Positions 43,532-52,516 of a stretch of 64,000 bases of DNA are shown here, in pieces (position 1 is the stretch's first letter; every line of letters starts with the position of its first letter). The DNA comes from Streptomyces cyaneus (lineage in GTDB: Bacteria > Actinomycetota > Actinomycetes > Streptomycetales > Streptomycetaceae): the NCBI RefSeq assembly GCF_004028635.1, contig NZ_RQJW01000011.1:186001-250000 (forward strand), in the 5' to 3' direction. Below the pieces are notes generated by a model that saw nothing but the letters and a program-made list of their open reading frames with translations, was not told where the DNA came from and ran no database searches. Made by a program: the position numbers and the translations under genes.

Positions 43532-44719
43532 TCAGGTGGGGTCGACCTCGGCCCGCAGCGCGTTGTAGTCCGCGAACGCCGACTCGACCTCGGCGCGGGT
43601 CAGACCGTAGCGGGCCAGGTCGTAGCGGTGCGGTCGGGTGCCCTTCGGGCGGGCGACTGCACCGGGGAGCCGGGCGGCCTCGATGTCGGACCAGCGGGCG
43701 CCGATCGCGTCGTAGAGCTTGGGGGCGCCCGTGGCCGGCTCGGCGGCGAGCCAGGCGTACGGGGCGTCCACCAGGGCGTGGGGCGGGATGGCGGCGCGGG
43801 CCGCGAGGCCGCGGGTCATGGCGCGGCTCAGCAGGTCGAGCCAGAGGGTGCCGATGCCGTGCAGATCGAGGGGGCGGGTGCTGACGGCCATGCCGTGCTC
43901 GATCAGGCTGCAGAAGGAGGCCACGACGGTCACCGGATCGCGGTGGCACCACACGATCGTGGCGTCCGGGAAGACCGTGCGCAGCGCGTCGAGGTTGCCC
44001 AGGTGCAGGGGGGACTTGAGGATCCAGCGGCGGCGCGGGCGGCCGTACTGCAGGACCTGGAACACCTGCTCGAGGTACCGGTAGTCGTCGACGAAGTCCC
44101 GCTCGCGGTACCACGCCGCGTACTCGGGGATCAGCGCCTGCGACAGCGGCATCAGGGCGTGCGGCAGGGCGAAGGTGCACTCCTCGGGGCCCTCGGCGGC
44201 CATCGCGTGGATGTCGCGGAAGCGCGGCGCGAACAGGTTGGTGCCCTGGACCAGACGACGCCCCGCCGTGACCGCCTTCCGGCGCTGCCGGGGCGGCAAC
44301 TCCAGGTCGGGCGCGAGCAGTTCCCACAGCAGCGGGCTTCGATGCTCGGCAGAGAGGGACAGTACGGCGTGCGTGACGGTGGTCGCGGTGCGTGGCAGAC
44401 CCACGACGAACACCGGCTTCTCGATCGGCTCCCGCTCGATCTCGGGATGCTCGGCGATCAACCGCCGCACCCGGGCCCGGTTGGTGAGATGCCGGCGCAC
44501 GAAGACCTGCGCGGACTGCCAGCCGACCGGGGTCAGATTCTCGGCCCGCGCCCACCAGCCCAGCAGCGACCGGAAGTCGTCGACGAACTGCCGGTCTCCC
44601 GGCGTCTGCCCGGCCTCCACCGCGATCCGGTCGAAGACCCGGTCGTGCCCGCGGCGGGACCCGAAGCCCGGACGCAGCAGCAGGTCGGCCAGGGTGAGGG
44701 CTATCGGAGACGAGGACAC
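43532..44719 (-). CDS. Sulfotransferase family protein
   Basis: About 395 residues. The PAPS 5'-phosphosulfate loop (VVGLPRTATTVTH) and the 3'-phosphate segment (TIVWCHRDPVTVVASF) are visible; LKSPLHL lies between them. Family members transfer sulfate to alcohols of sugars, sterols or lipids. It lies downstream of the GH31 gene on the same strand (110-base gap) inside the xyloglucan locus, but has no clear role in it. The start is unsure: GTG 44719 lacks a good ribosome site. Confidence 0.82.
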   Translation of the reverse strand: MSSSPIALTLADLLLRPGFGSRRGHDRVFDRIAVEAGQTPGDRQFVDDFRSLLGWWARAENLTPVGWQSAQVFVRRHLTNRARVRRLIAEHPEIEREPIEKPVFVVGLPRTATTVTHAVLSLSAEHRSPLLWELLAPDLELPPRQRRKAVTAGRRLVQGTNLFAPRFRDIHAMAAEGPEECTFALPHALMPLSQALIPEYAAWYRERDFVDDYRYLEQVFQVLQYGRPRRRWILKSPLHLGNLDALRTVFPDATIVWCHRDPVTVVASFCSLIEHGMAVSTRPLDLHGIGTLWLDLLSRAMTRGLAARAAIPPHALVDAPYAWLAAEPATGAPKLYDAIGARWSDIEAARLPGAVARPKGTRPHRYDLARYGLTRAEVESAFADYNALRAEVDPT

Positions 44720-44829
44720 GCGGTCGACTCTATCGGGCCGAACTGGCTTGTGGGGGAGGGGAGTTGGGCGAGGGTTTCGAGGGAGTGACCGGAAGACCTC
44801 CACTCCCCGGCCACCCCCTCCTGACACGG

Positions 44830-46881
44830 CTACTCCGCTACAGGCAGCCGTGCCCCGTCCCGCAGGAACAGCGGGATGCGGTCCAGCGGGGCGTCGACCG
44901 TCACGGCCTCACCGCCCTCGTACGTCTCACCGGTCCACGCATCGGTCCACCGGGCCCCGGCGGGGAGATACGTCATCCACGTCGTCGCGCCCGGCTCCAG
45001 TACCGGTGCGACCAGCAGATCCGGCCCGAACATGTACGCGTCGGAGACCTGCCATGCGAGCTTGTCCTCAGGGAACTCCAGGAACAGGGGCCGCATCACC
45101 GGCAGGCCCTCCTCGTGGGCCTCGCGCATGACGTCGAGGACGTACGGCTTCAGGCGCTCGCGCAGCCGCAGGTACTGCTCCAGGATCGCGCCGGCCTCCT
45201 CGCCGTACGACCACACCTCGTTCGGGCCGCCGGTCATCTGCGGGCCGAGCGGCATGCCCGGGTCGCGGAAGCCGTGCAGGCGCATCAGCGGGGACAGGGC
45301 CCCGAACTGGAACCAGCGGACCATCACCTCGCGGTACGCCGGGTCGTCCGGGTCGCCGCCGTGGAAGCCGCCGATGTCCGTGTTCCACCAGGGGATGCCG
45401 GACAGCGCGGTGTTGAGGCCGGCCGCGATCTGGCGGCGCAGGGTCGGGAAGTCGGTGCCGATGTCGCCGGACCACAGGGCGGCGCCGTAGCGCTGGCTGC
45501 CCGCCCAGGCCGAGCGGTTGAGGGTGATGATCTCGTCCTCGCCGGTGGCGCGCAGGCCCTCGTAGAACGTGCGGGCGTTCTCGGCCGGGTAGATGTTGCC
45601 GACCTCCAGACCGGGACCCGTCCAGTAGCGCAGGTTCTCCTGGAAGCCCGGCTTCAGCTCGGGCTCGCAGGCGTCCAGCCAGAAGGCCGTGATGCCGTAC
45701 TGGTCGAGGTAGTTCTGCTTGACCTTGGACCACACGAACTCGCGGGCGTCGGGGTTGGTGGCGTCGTAGAAGGCCACCTGGACCGTGGAGGCCACCTCCT
45801 TGTCGGGCCAGTCGGCGTGTGCCATCGGGCCGTACTGGGTGCCGATGAAGTAGCCGCGCTGCTCCATGACCGGGTGGTTCTCGGAGAGGGGGGAGACCGA
45901 CGGCCAGACGCTGACCACCAGCTTGATGCCGAGCTCGGCCAGCTCGCGCACCATCGCCGCCGGGTCCGGCCACTCCTTCGGGTCGAACTTCCACTCGCCC
46001 AGGTGGGTCCAGTGGAAGAAGTCGCAGACGATGACGTCGATCGGCAGGCCGCGGCGCTTGTACTCCCGTGCCACGGCGAGGAGTTCGTCCTGGGTGCGGT
46101 AGCGCAGCTTGCACTGCCAGAACCCCGCCGCCCACTCGGGCAGCATCGGCGTACGGCCCGTCACCGCGCTGTAGCGGCGCTGGCCGTCGGCCGGGGTGCC
46201 CGCGGTGATCCAGTAGTCGATCTGGCGGGCGGAGTCGGCGACCCACCGGGTGCCGTTGTGCGCGAGTTCCACGCGGCCGATCGCCGGGTTGTTCCAGAGC
46301 AGGGTGTAGCCGCGGCTGGAGGACACGACCGGGATGCCGACCTCGGCGTTGCGCTGGACCAGGTCCAGGACCAGGCCCTTCTGGTCGAACCGGCCGTGCT
46401 GGTGCTGGCCGAGGCCGTACAGCTTCTCGTCGTCGTACGCGGCGAAGCGCTGCTCCAGACGGTGGTAGCCGTTGCCGACGGCCGTGTAGAGGCGCGAGCC
46501 CGGCCACCAGAAGTGGGCGCGTTCCTCGGCGAGCACCTCCGTGCCGTCCTCGGTGCGCAGGAAGCGGATCAGGCCCTCGGCGTCGACCTGGACGGTCAGC
46601 GCGCCGACGGTCAGCACGCCCAGCCCGTCCTCGATCTTGACGGTCGACTCGGTCGCCGGGGCGGACTCCAGGAGCGCGCCCGGCAGCCCGTCGAGGACCG
46701 GCCCGCCGAGCCGGGCACGCACCCGGACCGCGTCCGGGCCCCACGGCTCCACGCGCAGGGTCTCCTGGCGGCCGCTCCACTCCAGCGCCCCGTCCCGCTC
46801 GCGGAACGTGCCGACGGTCGGGGACGACTGCGCGAGGCTGACCGTGCCCGGCAGGGGCTGGTTTTCGGCAGGCTGATTCAC
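44830..46881 (-). CDS. Family 31 alpha-xylosidase (YicI-like)
   Basis: 683 residues from a GTG with GAGGAG upstream; no signal peptide. GH31 nucleophile Asp403 in FWLDACEPE and acid Asp473 in LWSGDIGTDF, close to the spacing in E. coli YicI. The ACEPE context matches alpha-xylosidases rather than alpha-glucosidases. It would release xylose from the non-reducing end of xyloglucan oligosaccharides. It follows the LacI-family gene by 106 bases on the same strand and has no operator of its own, so it is probably co-transcribed with it. Confidence 0.92.
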   Translation of the reverse strand: MNQPAENQPLPGTVSLAQSSPTVGTFRERDGALEWSGRQETLRVEPWGPDAVRVRARLGGPVLDGLPGALLESAPATESTVKIEDGLGVLTVGALTVQVDAEGLIRFLRTEDGTEVLAEERAHFWWPGSRLYTAVGNGYHRLEQRFAAYDDEKLYGLGQHQHGRFDQKGLVLDLVQRNAEVGIPVVSSSRGYTLLWNNPAIGRVELAHNGTRWVADSARQIDYWITAGTPADGQRRYSAVTGRTPMLPEWAAGFWQCKLRYRTQDELLAVAREYKRRGLPIDVIVCDFFHWTHLGEWKFDPKEWPDPAAMVRELAELGIKLVVSVWPSVSPLSENHPVMEQRGYFIGTQYGPMAHADWPDKEVASTVQVAFYDATNPDAREFVWSKVKQNYLDQYGITAFWLDACEPELKPGFQENLRYWTGPGLEVGNIYPAENARTFYEGLRATGEDEIITLNRSAWAGSQRYGAALWSGDIGTDFPTLRRQIAAGLNTALSGIPWWNTDIGGFHGGDPDDPAYREVMVRWFQFGALSPLMRLHGFRDPGMPLGPQMTGGPNEVWSYGEEAGAILEQYLRLRERLKPYVLDVMREAHEEGLPVMRPLFLEFPEDKLAWQVSDAYMFGPDLLVAPVLEPGATTWMTYLPAGARWTDAWTGETYEGGEAVTVDAPLDRIPLFLRDGARLPVAE

Positions 46882-46987
46882 GAGGTGTGCTCCTCAGGAG
46901 GGCAGCGAATGCAGACATGAAGGTGCCGGCGAGGGCACTGCGGTGAAGCGGGTGTCGGTGGGGTCGGTGGGTTGCGGAGGTGAAGCG

Positions 46988-48004
46988 TCAGTGGGTGGGG
47001 GACGGCGCCGGGCCCGTGCTCGCCCGGACCGTCAACTCGGGTGTGATCAGCAGGACTTCGTCACTGCCCCGCCCGTCGAGCTTGGCCACCAGCTGCTCCA
47101 CGGCATGCCGGCCCATCTCCTGCGCGGGAATGGAGACGGACGTCAGCCGCACCGAGGCCTGGGTGGCGACCTGGTCGGGGCAGATGCCGACCACCGACAC
47201 GTCCTCCGGCACGGCACGGCCCTGCTGGCGCAGCAGGGCGAGCAGCGGCTCGACCGCCGACTCGTTCTGCACGACGAACCCCGTGGTGCTCGGCCGTTCG
47301 TCGAGGATCCGGGCGAGGGTGACGGCCATCGCGTCGTACCCGCCCTCGCAGGGCCGGTGCAGCAGCCGCATCCCCAGCTCCTGGGAACGCAGCCGGAGTC
47401 CGTCCAGCGTGCGCTCGGCGAAACCGGTGTGCCGCTCGTAGACGGCCGGGGCCTCGCCTATGACAGCGATGTCCCGGTGCCCCAGCATCGCCAGATGCTC
47501 CACGCACAGCGCGCCGGTCGCCTTGAAGTCGAGGTCGACGCAGGTCAGCCCGGAGGTGTCGGCCGGCAGCCCGATCAGCACGGACGGCTGGTCGGTGCCG
47601 CGCAGCAGCGGCAGCCGCTCGTCGTCCAGCTGGACGTCCATCAGGATCATCGCGTCGGCCAGCCCGCTGCCGGTGACCCGGCGCACGGCGTCGGGGCCCT
47701 CCTCGCCGGTCAGCAGCAGGACGTCGTATCCGTGCGTACGGGCCGTCGTCGCCACCGCGATGGCGATCTCCATCATCACCGGCACATACATGTCGGTGCG
47801 CAGCGGGATCATCAGCGCGATGATGTTCGACTTGCTGCTGGCCAGGGCGCGGGCGCCCGCGTTCGGGTGGTAGCCCAGCTCGCGGATGCTCTGCTCCACC
47901 CGCTGCCGGGTGGCCCCGGAGATGGACCGCTTGCCGCTGAGGACATAGCTCACCGTGCTCGCCGAGACTCCGGCGTGCTGGGCGACCTCGGCGAGGGTGA
48001 CCAT
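46988..48004 (-). CDS. LacI-family transcriptional regulator of the xyloglucan locus
   Basis: 338 residues from ATG 48004, which has GGAGAG 6 bases upstream. The helix-turn-helix is VTLAEVAQHAGVSASTVSYVL and the hinge helix is HPNAGARALASSKSN. A periplasmic-binding-type sugar sensor domain follows. Two palindromes lie upstream of its start, so it likely represses itself, GH31 and the divergent GH12. The same palindrome at 32157 and 32339 extends its reach to the GH3 gene and the transporter operon. The inducer is probably a xyloglucan fragment. Confidence 0.93.
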   Translation of the reverse strand: MVTLAEVAQHAGVSASTVSYVLSGKRSISGATRQRVEQSIRELGYHPNAGARALASSKSNIIALMIPLRTDMYVPVMMEIAIAVATTARTHGYDVLLLTGEEGPDAVRRVTGSGLADAMILMDVQLDDERLPLLRGTDQPSVLIGLPADTSGLTCVDLDFKATGALCVEHLAMLGHRDIAVIGEAPAVYERHTGFAERTLDGLRLRSQELGMRLLHRPCEGGYDAMAVTLARILDERPSTTGFVVQNESAVEPLLALLRQQGRAVPEDVSVVGICPDQVATQASVRLTSVSIPAQEMGRHAVEQLVAKLDGRGSDEVLLITPELTVRASTGPAPSPTH

Positions 48005-48023
48005 CCAGCTCTCCAAGCTTTGT

Positions 48024-48037
48024 GAAGCGCTTCGACA
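48024..48037. promoter_or_regulatory. LacI-family operator, copy 3
   Basis: GAAGCGCTTC core within GTGAAGCGCTTCGAC, 20 bases upstream of the regulator's ATG. It is slightly less symmetric than the other three. Position fits self-repression. Confidence 0.8.
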
Positions 48038-48110
48038 GTGCGCGCTACGTACAGGGGCGGGTGTGAGGGTGGTTCGACACTAGCTCTGGCACGCGTGGGT
48101 GTCCATAGGT

Positions 48111-48128
48111 TGTCGAAGCGCTTCGACA
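48111..48128. promoter_or_regulatory. LacI-family operator, copy 4
   Basis: Perfect 18-base palindrome TGTCGAAGCGCTTCGACA, the longest of the four sites. It lies midway between the regulator and the rightward GH12 gene, 102 bases before the GH12 ATG, so it could control both. Confidence 0.85.
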
Positions 48129-48230
48129 GCTTTTCTCGTACGAGGGTGTCGGCGCCGTGGGGGCAACCTCCCGGCGGGTCGGCGGCCACTGAGAAGTCGT
48201 ACAGGAACCGTCCCCCGGAAGGACCCCCCG

Positions 48231-49040
48231 ATGCAACACCGCAGACCGCGCCTGTCCAAGAAGCGGAAGACCCTGCTCGCCTCCACGGTCGCCCTCGCGG
48301 CCGCCGCCGGTGTCACCGTCGCCCAGGCGGGCGAGTCGAGCAAGAAGTGCGCGGCCTTCGACACGATCACGCTCGGCAAGTACTACGTGAACAACAACCT
48401 CTGGAACGAAGGGAAGTACACCGGCACCCAGTGCGTCTGGGACAACTCCCGGTCGGGCTCGACGATCTCCTGGGGCACGAACTACAGCCTGGCCAACAGC
48501 AGCACCGGCAAGGACGAGGACGTGAAGTCGTACGCGTCCACCGTCCTCGGCTGGCACTGGGGCTGGAAGGTCGACAAGGCGACGACCGGGCTGCCGATCC
48601 GCGTCGGTGACCGCAAGCCCGTCAGGACCAGCTGGGAGTTCTCGGTCAGCTCCAACCCCGGCACCATGAACGTCGCCTACGACCTCTGGCTGCACACCAA
48701 GAACACCGCGGACTGGCAGGACCAGCCCACCGACGAGATCATGATCTGGCTCAACCGCCAGGGCGGCGCGGGCCCGCTGGGCACCAAGTACGGCAGCGTC
48801 AGCCTGGGCGGCGCGATGTGGGACATCTACGAGGGCGACATCGGCTGGAAGGTCCACTCCTTCGTCCGCCGCACCAACACCACCAAGGCCTCGCTCAACC
48901 TAGACGACTTCACCCAGGCACTCGTCCGGCGCAATCTGCTCAGCAACGACAAGTACGTCTCCGGCATCGAGTCCGGAACCGAGGTCTTCAAGGGCACGGG
49001 CCGACTGGACACCAAGGCGTACTCCGTCAACGTCGGCTGA
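48231..49040 (+). CDS. Secreted family 12 glycoside hydrolase, second and divergent copy
   Basis: 269 residues. A signal peptide with a basic n-region (RRPRLSKKRK) ends near residue 32. The GH12 domain has nucleophile Glu169 (DEIMIW) and acid/base Glu247 (GIESGTE). It is only distantly like the GH12 at 42791, so it is not a recent duplicate and may prefer different backbone sites. GGAAGGA precedes the ATG. It is divergent from the LacI-family gene and shares the operator at 48111. Confidence 0.9.
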   Translation: MQHRRPRLSKKRKTLLASTVALAAAAGVTVAQAGESSKKCAAFDTITLGKYYVNNNLWNEGKYTGTQCVWDNSRSGSTISWGTNYSLANSSTGKDEDVKSYASTVLGWHWGWKVDKATTGLPIRVGDRKPVRTSWEFSVSSNPGTMNVAYDLWLHTKNTADWQDQPTDEIMIWLNRQGGAGPLGTKYGSVSLGGAMWDIYEGDIGWKVHSFVRRTNTTKASLNLDDFTQALVRRNLLSNDKYVSGIESGTEVFKGTGRLDTKAYSVNVG

Positions 49041-49151
49041 ACGGGCGCGCGCGGGGTGGTGGGCGCACCCGTAATCGGGTACATACGATCGAGTAGCACC
49101 CGTCGGTAGCCAAAACGGCCCAAGATCCCGATTCGCGCCGAGGTGAGCCTC

Positions 49152-51086
49152 ATGTCCGCAGCACCCACCAAACCCACTGTCAGTGAGCGTGAGGCCCGCC
49201 AGGTGGCTGAGGCGGCCCGGCAACAGGAATGGCGTAAGCCCAGCTTCGCCAAGGAACTGTTCCTCGGCCGCTTCCGCCTCGACCTCATCCACCCCCACCC
49301 GATGCCCACCGACGAGGCCGCCCAGCGCGGCGAGGAGTTCCTCGCCAAACTCCGCGACTTCGTCGAGACGAAGGTCGACGGCGCCCTCATCGAGCGCGAG
49401 TCCCGCATCCCCGACGAGGTGATCGACGGGCTCAAGGAACTCGGCGCCTTCGGCATGAAGATCGACACCAAGTACGGCGGGCTCGGCCTCGGCCAGGTCT
49501 ACTACAACAAGGCCCTCGCCCTGGCCGGCTCGGCGTCCCCCGCGATCGGCGTGCTGCTCTCGGCCCATCAGTCGATCGGCGTACCGCAGCCGCTCAAGCT
49601 CTTCGGCACCCCGGAGCAGAAGGAGCGGTTCCTGCCGCGCTGCGCCCGCACCGACATCAGCGCCTTCCTGCTGACCGAGCCCGACGTGGGCTCCGACCCG
49701 GCCCGCCTCGCCACCTCCGCCGTACCGGACGGGGACGACTACGTCCTCGACGGGGTCAAGCTGTGGACGACCAACGGCGTGGTCGCCGACCTCCTCGTCG
49801 TCATGGGCCGGGTGCCGAAGTCCGAGGGCCACAAGGGCGGCATCACCGCCTTCGTCGTCGAGACCAACTCGCCCGGCATCACGGTCGAGAACCGCAACGC
49901 CTTCATGGGCCTGCGCGGCATCGAGAACGGCGTCACCCGCTTCCACCAGGTCAGGGTCCCGGCTGCCAACCGCATCGGTCCCGAGGGCGCGGGCCTGAAG
50001 ATCGCCCTGACGACCCTGAACACCGGGCGGCTCTCCCTCCCCGCCTCCTGCGTCGCGGCCGGCAAGTGGTGTCTGAAGATCGCCCGCGAGTGGTCCGCGG
50101 CCCGCGAGCAGTGGGGCAAGCCACTCGCCCACCACGAGGCCGTCGGCTCGAAGATCTCCTTCATCGCGGCCACCACCTTCGCCCTGGAAGCCGTCACCGA
50201 CCTGGCCTCCCAGATGGCCGACGAGGACCGCAACGACATCCGCATCGAAGGCGCCCTCGCCAAGCTCTACGCCTCCGAGATGGCCTGGCTCATCGCCGAC
50301 GAACTCGTCCAGATCCGCGGTGGCCGAGGCTTCGAGACGGCCGAGTCGCTCCGGGCCCGCGGCGAGCGCGCCGTCCCCGCCGAGCAGGTCCTGCGCGACC
50401 TGCGCATCAACCGCATCTTCGAGGGCTCGACGGAGATCATGCACCTCCTCATCGCCCGCGAGGCCGTCGACGCCCACCTCTCGGTCGCCGGCGACCTCAT
50501 CGACCCCGACAAGTCCCTCCAGGACAAGGCGAAGGCGGGCGCGAACGCCGGCGTCTTCTACGCCAAGTGGCTGCCGAAGCTGGTCGCGGGCCAGGGCCAA
50601 CTGCCGTACTCGTATGCCGAGTTCAAGCACGGCGTCGACCTCTCCCCGCACCTGCGCTACGTCGAACGCACGTCCCGCAAGCTCGCCCGCTCCACCTTCT
50701 ACGGCATGTCCCGCTGGCAGGGGCGCATGGAGACCAAGCAGGGCTTCCTGGGCCGCGTCGTCGACATCGGCGCCGAGCTGTTCGCCATGAGCGCGGCCTG
50801 TGTCCGCGCCGAGCACCTGCGCGGCCAGGGCGAGCACGGCCGCGAGGCCTACCAGCTCGCCGACGCCTTCTGCCGCCAGTCCCGCCTGCGCGTCGAGGAG
50901 CTCTTCGGCCGCCTGTGGTCCAACACCGACGACCTCGACCGCAAGGTCGTCAAGGGCGTGATGTCCGGCACGTACGAGTGGCTGGAACAGGGCATCGTCG
51001 ACCCGTCGGACGACGGCGCCCCGTGGATCGCCGACGCGACACCGGGCCCGTCGCAACGGGAGAACGTGCACCGGCCGATCCGCTGA
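49152..51086 (+). CDS. Acyl-CoA dehydrogenase, long (VLCAD/ACAD9-like) form
   Basis: 644 residues, about 230 longer than a standard enzyme because of a C-terminal domain. Visible parts: FAD/substrate segments LTEPDVGSDP and WTTNG, and the catalytic Glu in RINRIFEGSTEIMH. A helical extension (from about residue 440) resembles VLCAD/ACAD9. It would oxidise acyl-CoA at C2-C3. I start at ATG 49152 (AGGTGAG 5 bases upstream) rather than GTG 49143. Alone in its transcript. Confidence 0.9.
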   Translation: MSAAPTKPTVSEREARQVAEAARQQEWRKPSFAKELFLGRFRLDLIHPHPMPTDEAAQRGEEFLAKLRDFVETKVDGALIERESRIPDEVIDGLKELGAFGMKIDTKYGGLGLGQVYYNKALALAGSASPAIGVLLSAHQSIGVPQPLKLFGTPEQKERFLPRCARTDISAFLLTEPDVGSDPARLATSAVPDGDDYVLDGVKLWTTNGVVADLLVVMGRVPKSEGHKGGITAFVVETNSPGITVENRNAFMGLRGIENGVTRFHQVRVPAANRIGPEGAGLKIALTTLNTGRLSLPASCVAAGKWCLKIAREWSAAREQWGKPLAHHEAVGSKISFIAATTFALEAVTDLASQMADEDRNDIRIEGALAKLYASEMAWLIADELVQIRGGRGFETAESLRARGERAVPAEQVLRDLRINRIFEGSTEIMHLLIAREAVDAHLSVAGDLIDPDKSLQDKAKAGANAGVFYAKWLPKLVAGQGQLPYSYAEFKHGVDLSPHLRYVERTSRKLARSTFYGMSRWQGRMETKQGFLGRVVDIGAELFAMSAACVRAEHLRGQGEHGREAYQLADAFCRQSRLRVEELFGRLWSNTDDLDRKVVKGVMSGTYEWLEQGIVDPSDDGAPWIADATPGPSQRENVHRPIR

Positions 51087-51162
51087 AGCGCGGGCATCCG
51101 AGGACCGAACTGGTCAGTCAGCGGGAGCACGTTCCATCGCCCGATCAGGTGACCGACGGCAC

Positions 51163-51190
51163 GAGAGGTCACTGCTCGCAGTGACCTCTC
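51163..51190. terminator. Terminator after the acyl-CoA dehydrogenase
   Basis: Perfect 12-bp stem, GAGAGGTCACTG / CAGTGACCTCTC, with a CTCG loop. It lies 76 bases past the stop and 69 before dxr. No T-run. Confidence 0.75.
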
Positions 51191-51259
51191 ACCATCCTGT
51201 AACCCGCCCGATGGGGACGCCCTGTCTCCCCTGACAGCCCCTACGGCCACAATGGGGGA

Positions 51260-52516
51260 ATGAGCGACAGTCCAGCCCCCCTCGCCGACCCGCATCTCGT
51301 CTACGACCCCGTGGCGGGCGACGGCCCCAAGGACGTGGTGATCCTCGGCTCGACCGGCTCGATCGGCACTCAGGCGATCGACCTCGTGCTGCGCAATCCC
51401 GACCGGTTCCGGGTCACCGCCCTGTCCGCCAACGGCGGCCGGGTCGCCCTCCTCGCCGAGCAGGCGTACCGGCTGAGGGTGCGGACCGTCGCGGTCGCCC
51501 GCGAGGACGTCGTACCGGCGCTGAAGGAAGCGCTGGCTGCCCAGTACGGCACGGGGGAGCCGCTCCCCGAGATCCTCGCGGGACCGGACGCGGCCACGCA
51601 GGTCGCCGCCTTCGACTGCCACACCGTTCTCAACGGCATCACCGGCTCGATCGGCCTCGCCCCCACCCTCGCCGCTCTGGAGGCGGGCCGTACCCTCGCG
51701 CTCGCCAACAAGGAGTCGCTGATCGTCGGCGGCCCGCTGGTCAAGGCCCTCGCCAAGCCCGGGCAGATCATCCCGGTCGACTCCGAGCACGCGGCCCTGT
51801 TCCAGGCGCTCGCCTCCGGCAGCCGAGCCGACGTACGCAAACTCGTCGTCACGGCGTCCGGCGGCCCTTTCCGCGGCCGCACCAAGGCCGAGCTGGCGAA
51901 CGTGACCGTCGAGGACGCCCTGGCCCACCCCACCTGGGCCATGGGCCCGGTCATCACGATCAACTCCGCGACCCTGGTCAACAAGGGCCTGGAGGTCATC
52001 GAGGCGCACCTGCTCTACGACATTTCCTTCGACCGCATTGAGGTGGTCGTGCACCCCCAGTCGTATGTTCACTCGATGGTTGAGTTCACGGACGGATCCA
52101 CGATCGCCCAGGCGACACCCCCCGACATGCGCGGGCCGATCGCCATCGGCCTCGGCTGGCCGGAGCGCGTCCCCGACGCGGCGCCCACGTTCGACTGGAG
52201 CAAGGCGTCGACCTGGGAGTTCTTCCCGCTCGACAACGACGCGTTCCCGTCGGTCGACCTGGCGCGCCACGTGGGTGAGCTCGCGGGCACGGCACCCGCG
52301 GTGTTCAATGCGGCCAACGAGGAGTGCGTGGAGGCCTTCCGGGCCGGAGCGCTTCCGTTCAACGGGATCATGGAGACCGTGACGCGGGTGGTGGAGGAGC
52401 ACGGCACACCCCGGGCGGGAACTTCCCTCACCGTCGCGGACGTCCTCGAAGCGGAGACCTGGGCCCGCAGGCGGGCACAGGAACTGGCGGCACACACGGC
52501 GGAGGCCCGTGCATGA
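51260..52516 (+). CDS. dxr: 1-deoxy-D-xylulose 5-phosphate reductoisomerase
   Basis: 418 residues. NADPH-binding GSTGSIGTQA is near residues 33-42. NKESLIVGG, the metal-binding EHAALF segment, and the flexible-loop region around HPTWAMG are all present. It converts DXP to MEP, the committed step of the non-mevalonate isoprenoid pathway. GGGGGA lies just before the ATG. It overlaps the protease gene by 4 bases; ispG of the same pathway follows. Confidence 0.96.
   Translation: MSDSPAPLADPHLVYDPVAGDGPKDVVILGSTGSIGTQAIDLVLRNPDRFRVTALSANGGRVALLAEQAYRLRVRTVAVAREDVVPALKEALAAQYGTGEPLPEILAGPDAATQVAAFDCHTVLNGITGSIGLAPTLAALEAGRTLALANKESLIVGGPLVKALAKPGQIIPVDSEHAALFQALASGSRADVRKLVVTASGGPFRGRTKAELANVTVEDALAHPTWAMGPVITINSATLVNKGLEVIEAHLLYDISFDRIEVVVHPQSYVHSMVEFTDGSTIAQATPPDMRGPIAIGLGWPERVPDAAPTFDWSKASTWEFFPLDNDAFPSVDLARHVGELAGTAPAVFNAANEECVEAFRAGALPFNGIMETVTRVVEEHGTPRAGTSLTVADVLEAETWARRRAQELAAHTAEARA

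Noticed and set aside
29280..49040. Mobile island origin of the xyloglucan locus
   Set aside because: No integrase, transposase, tRNA target or flanking direct repeats are visible and base composition looks like the neighbours; acquisition cannot be claimed from this sequence.
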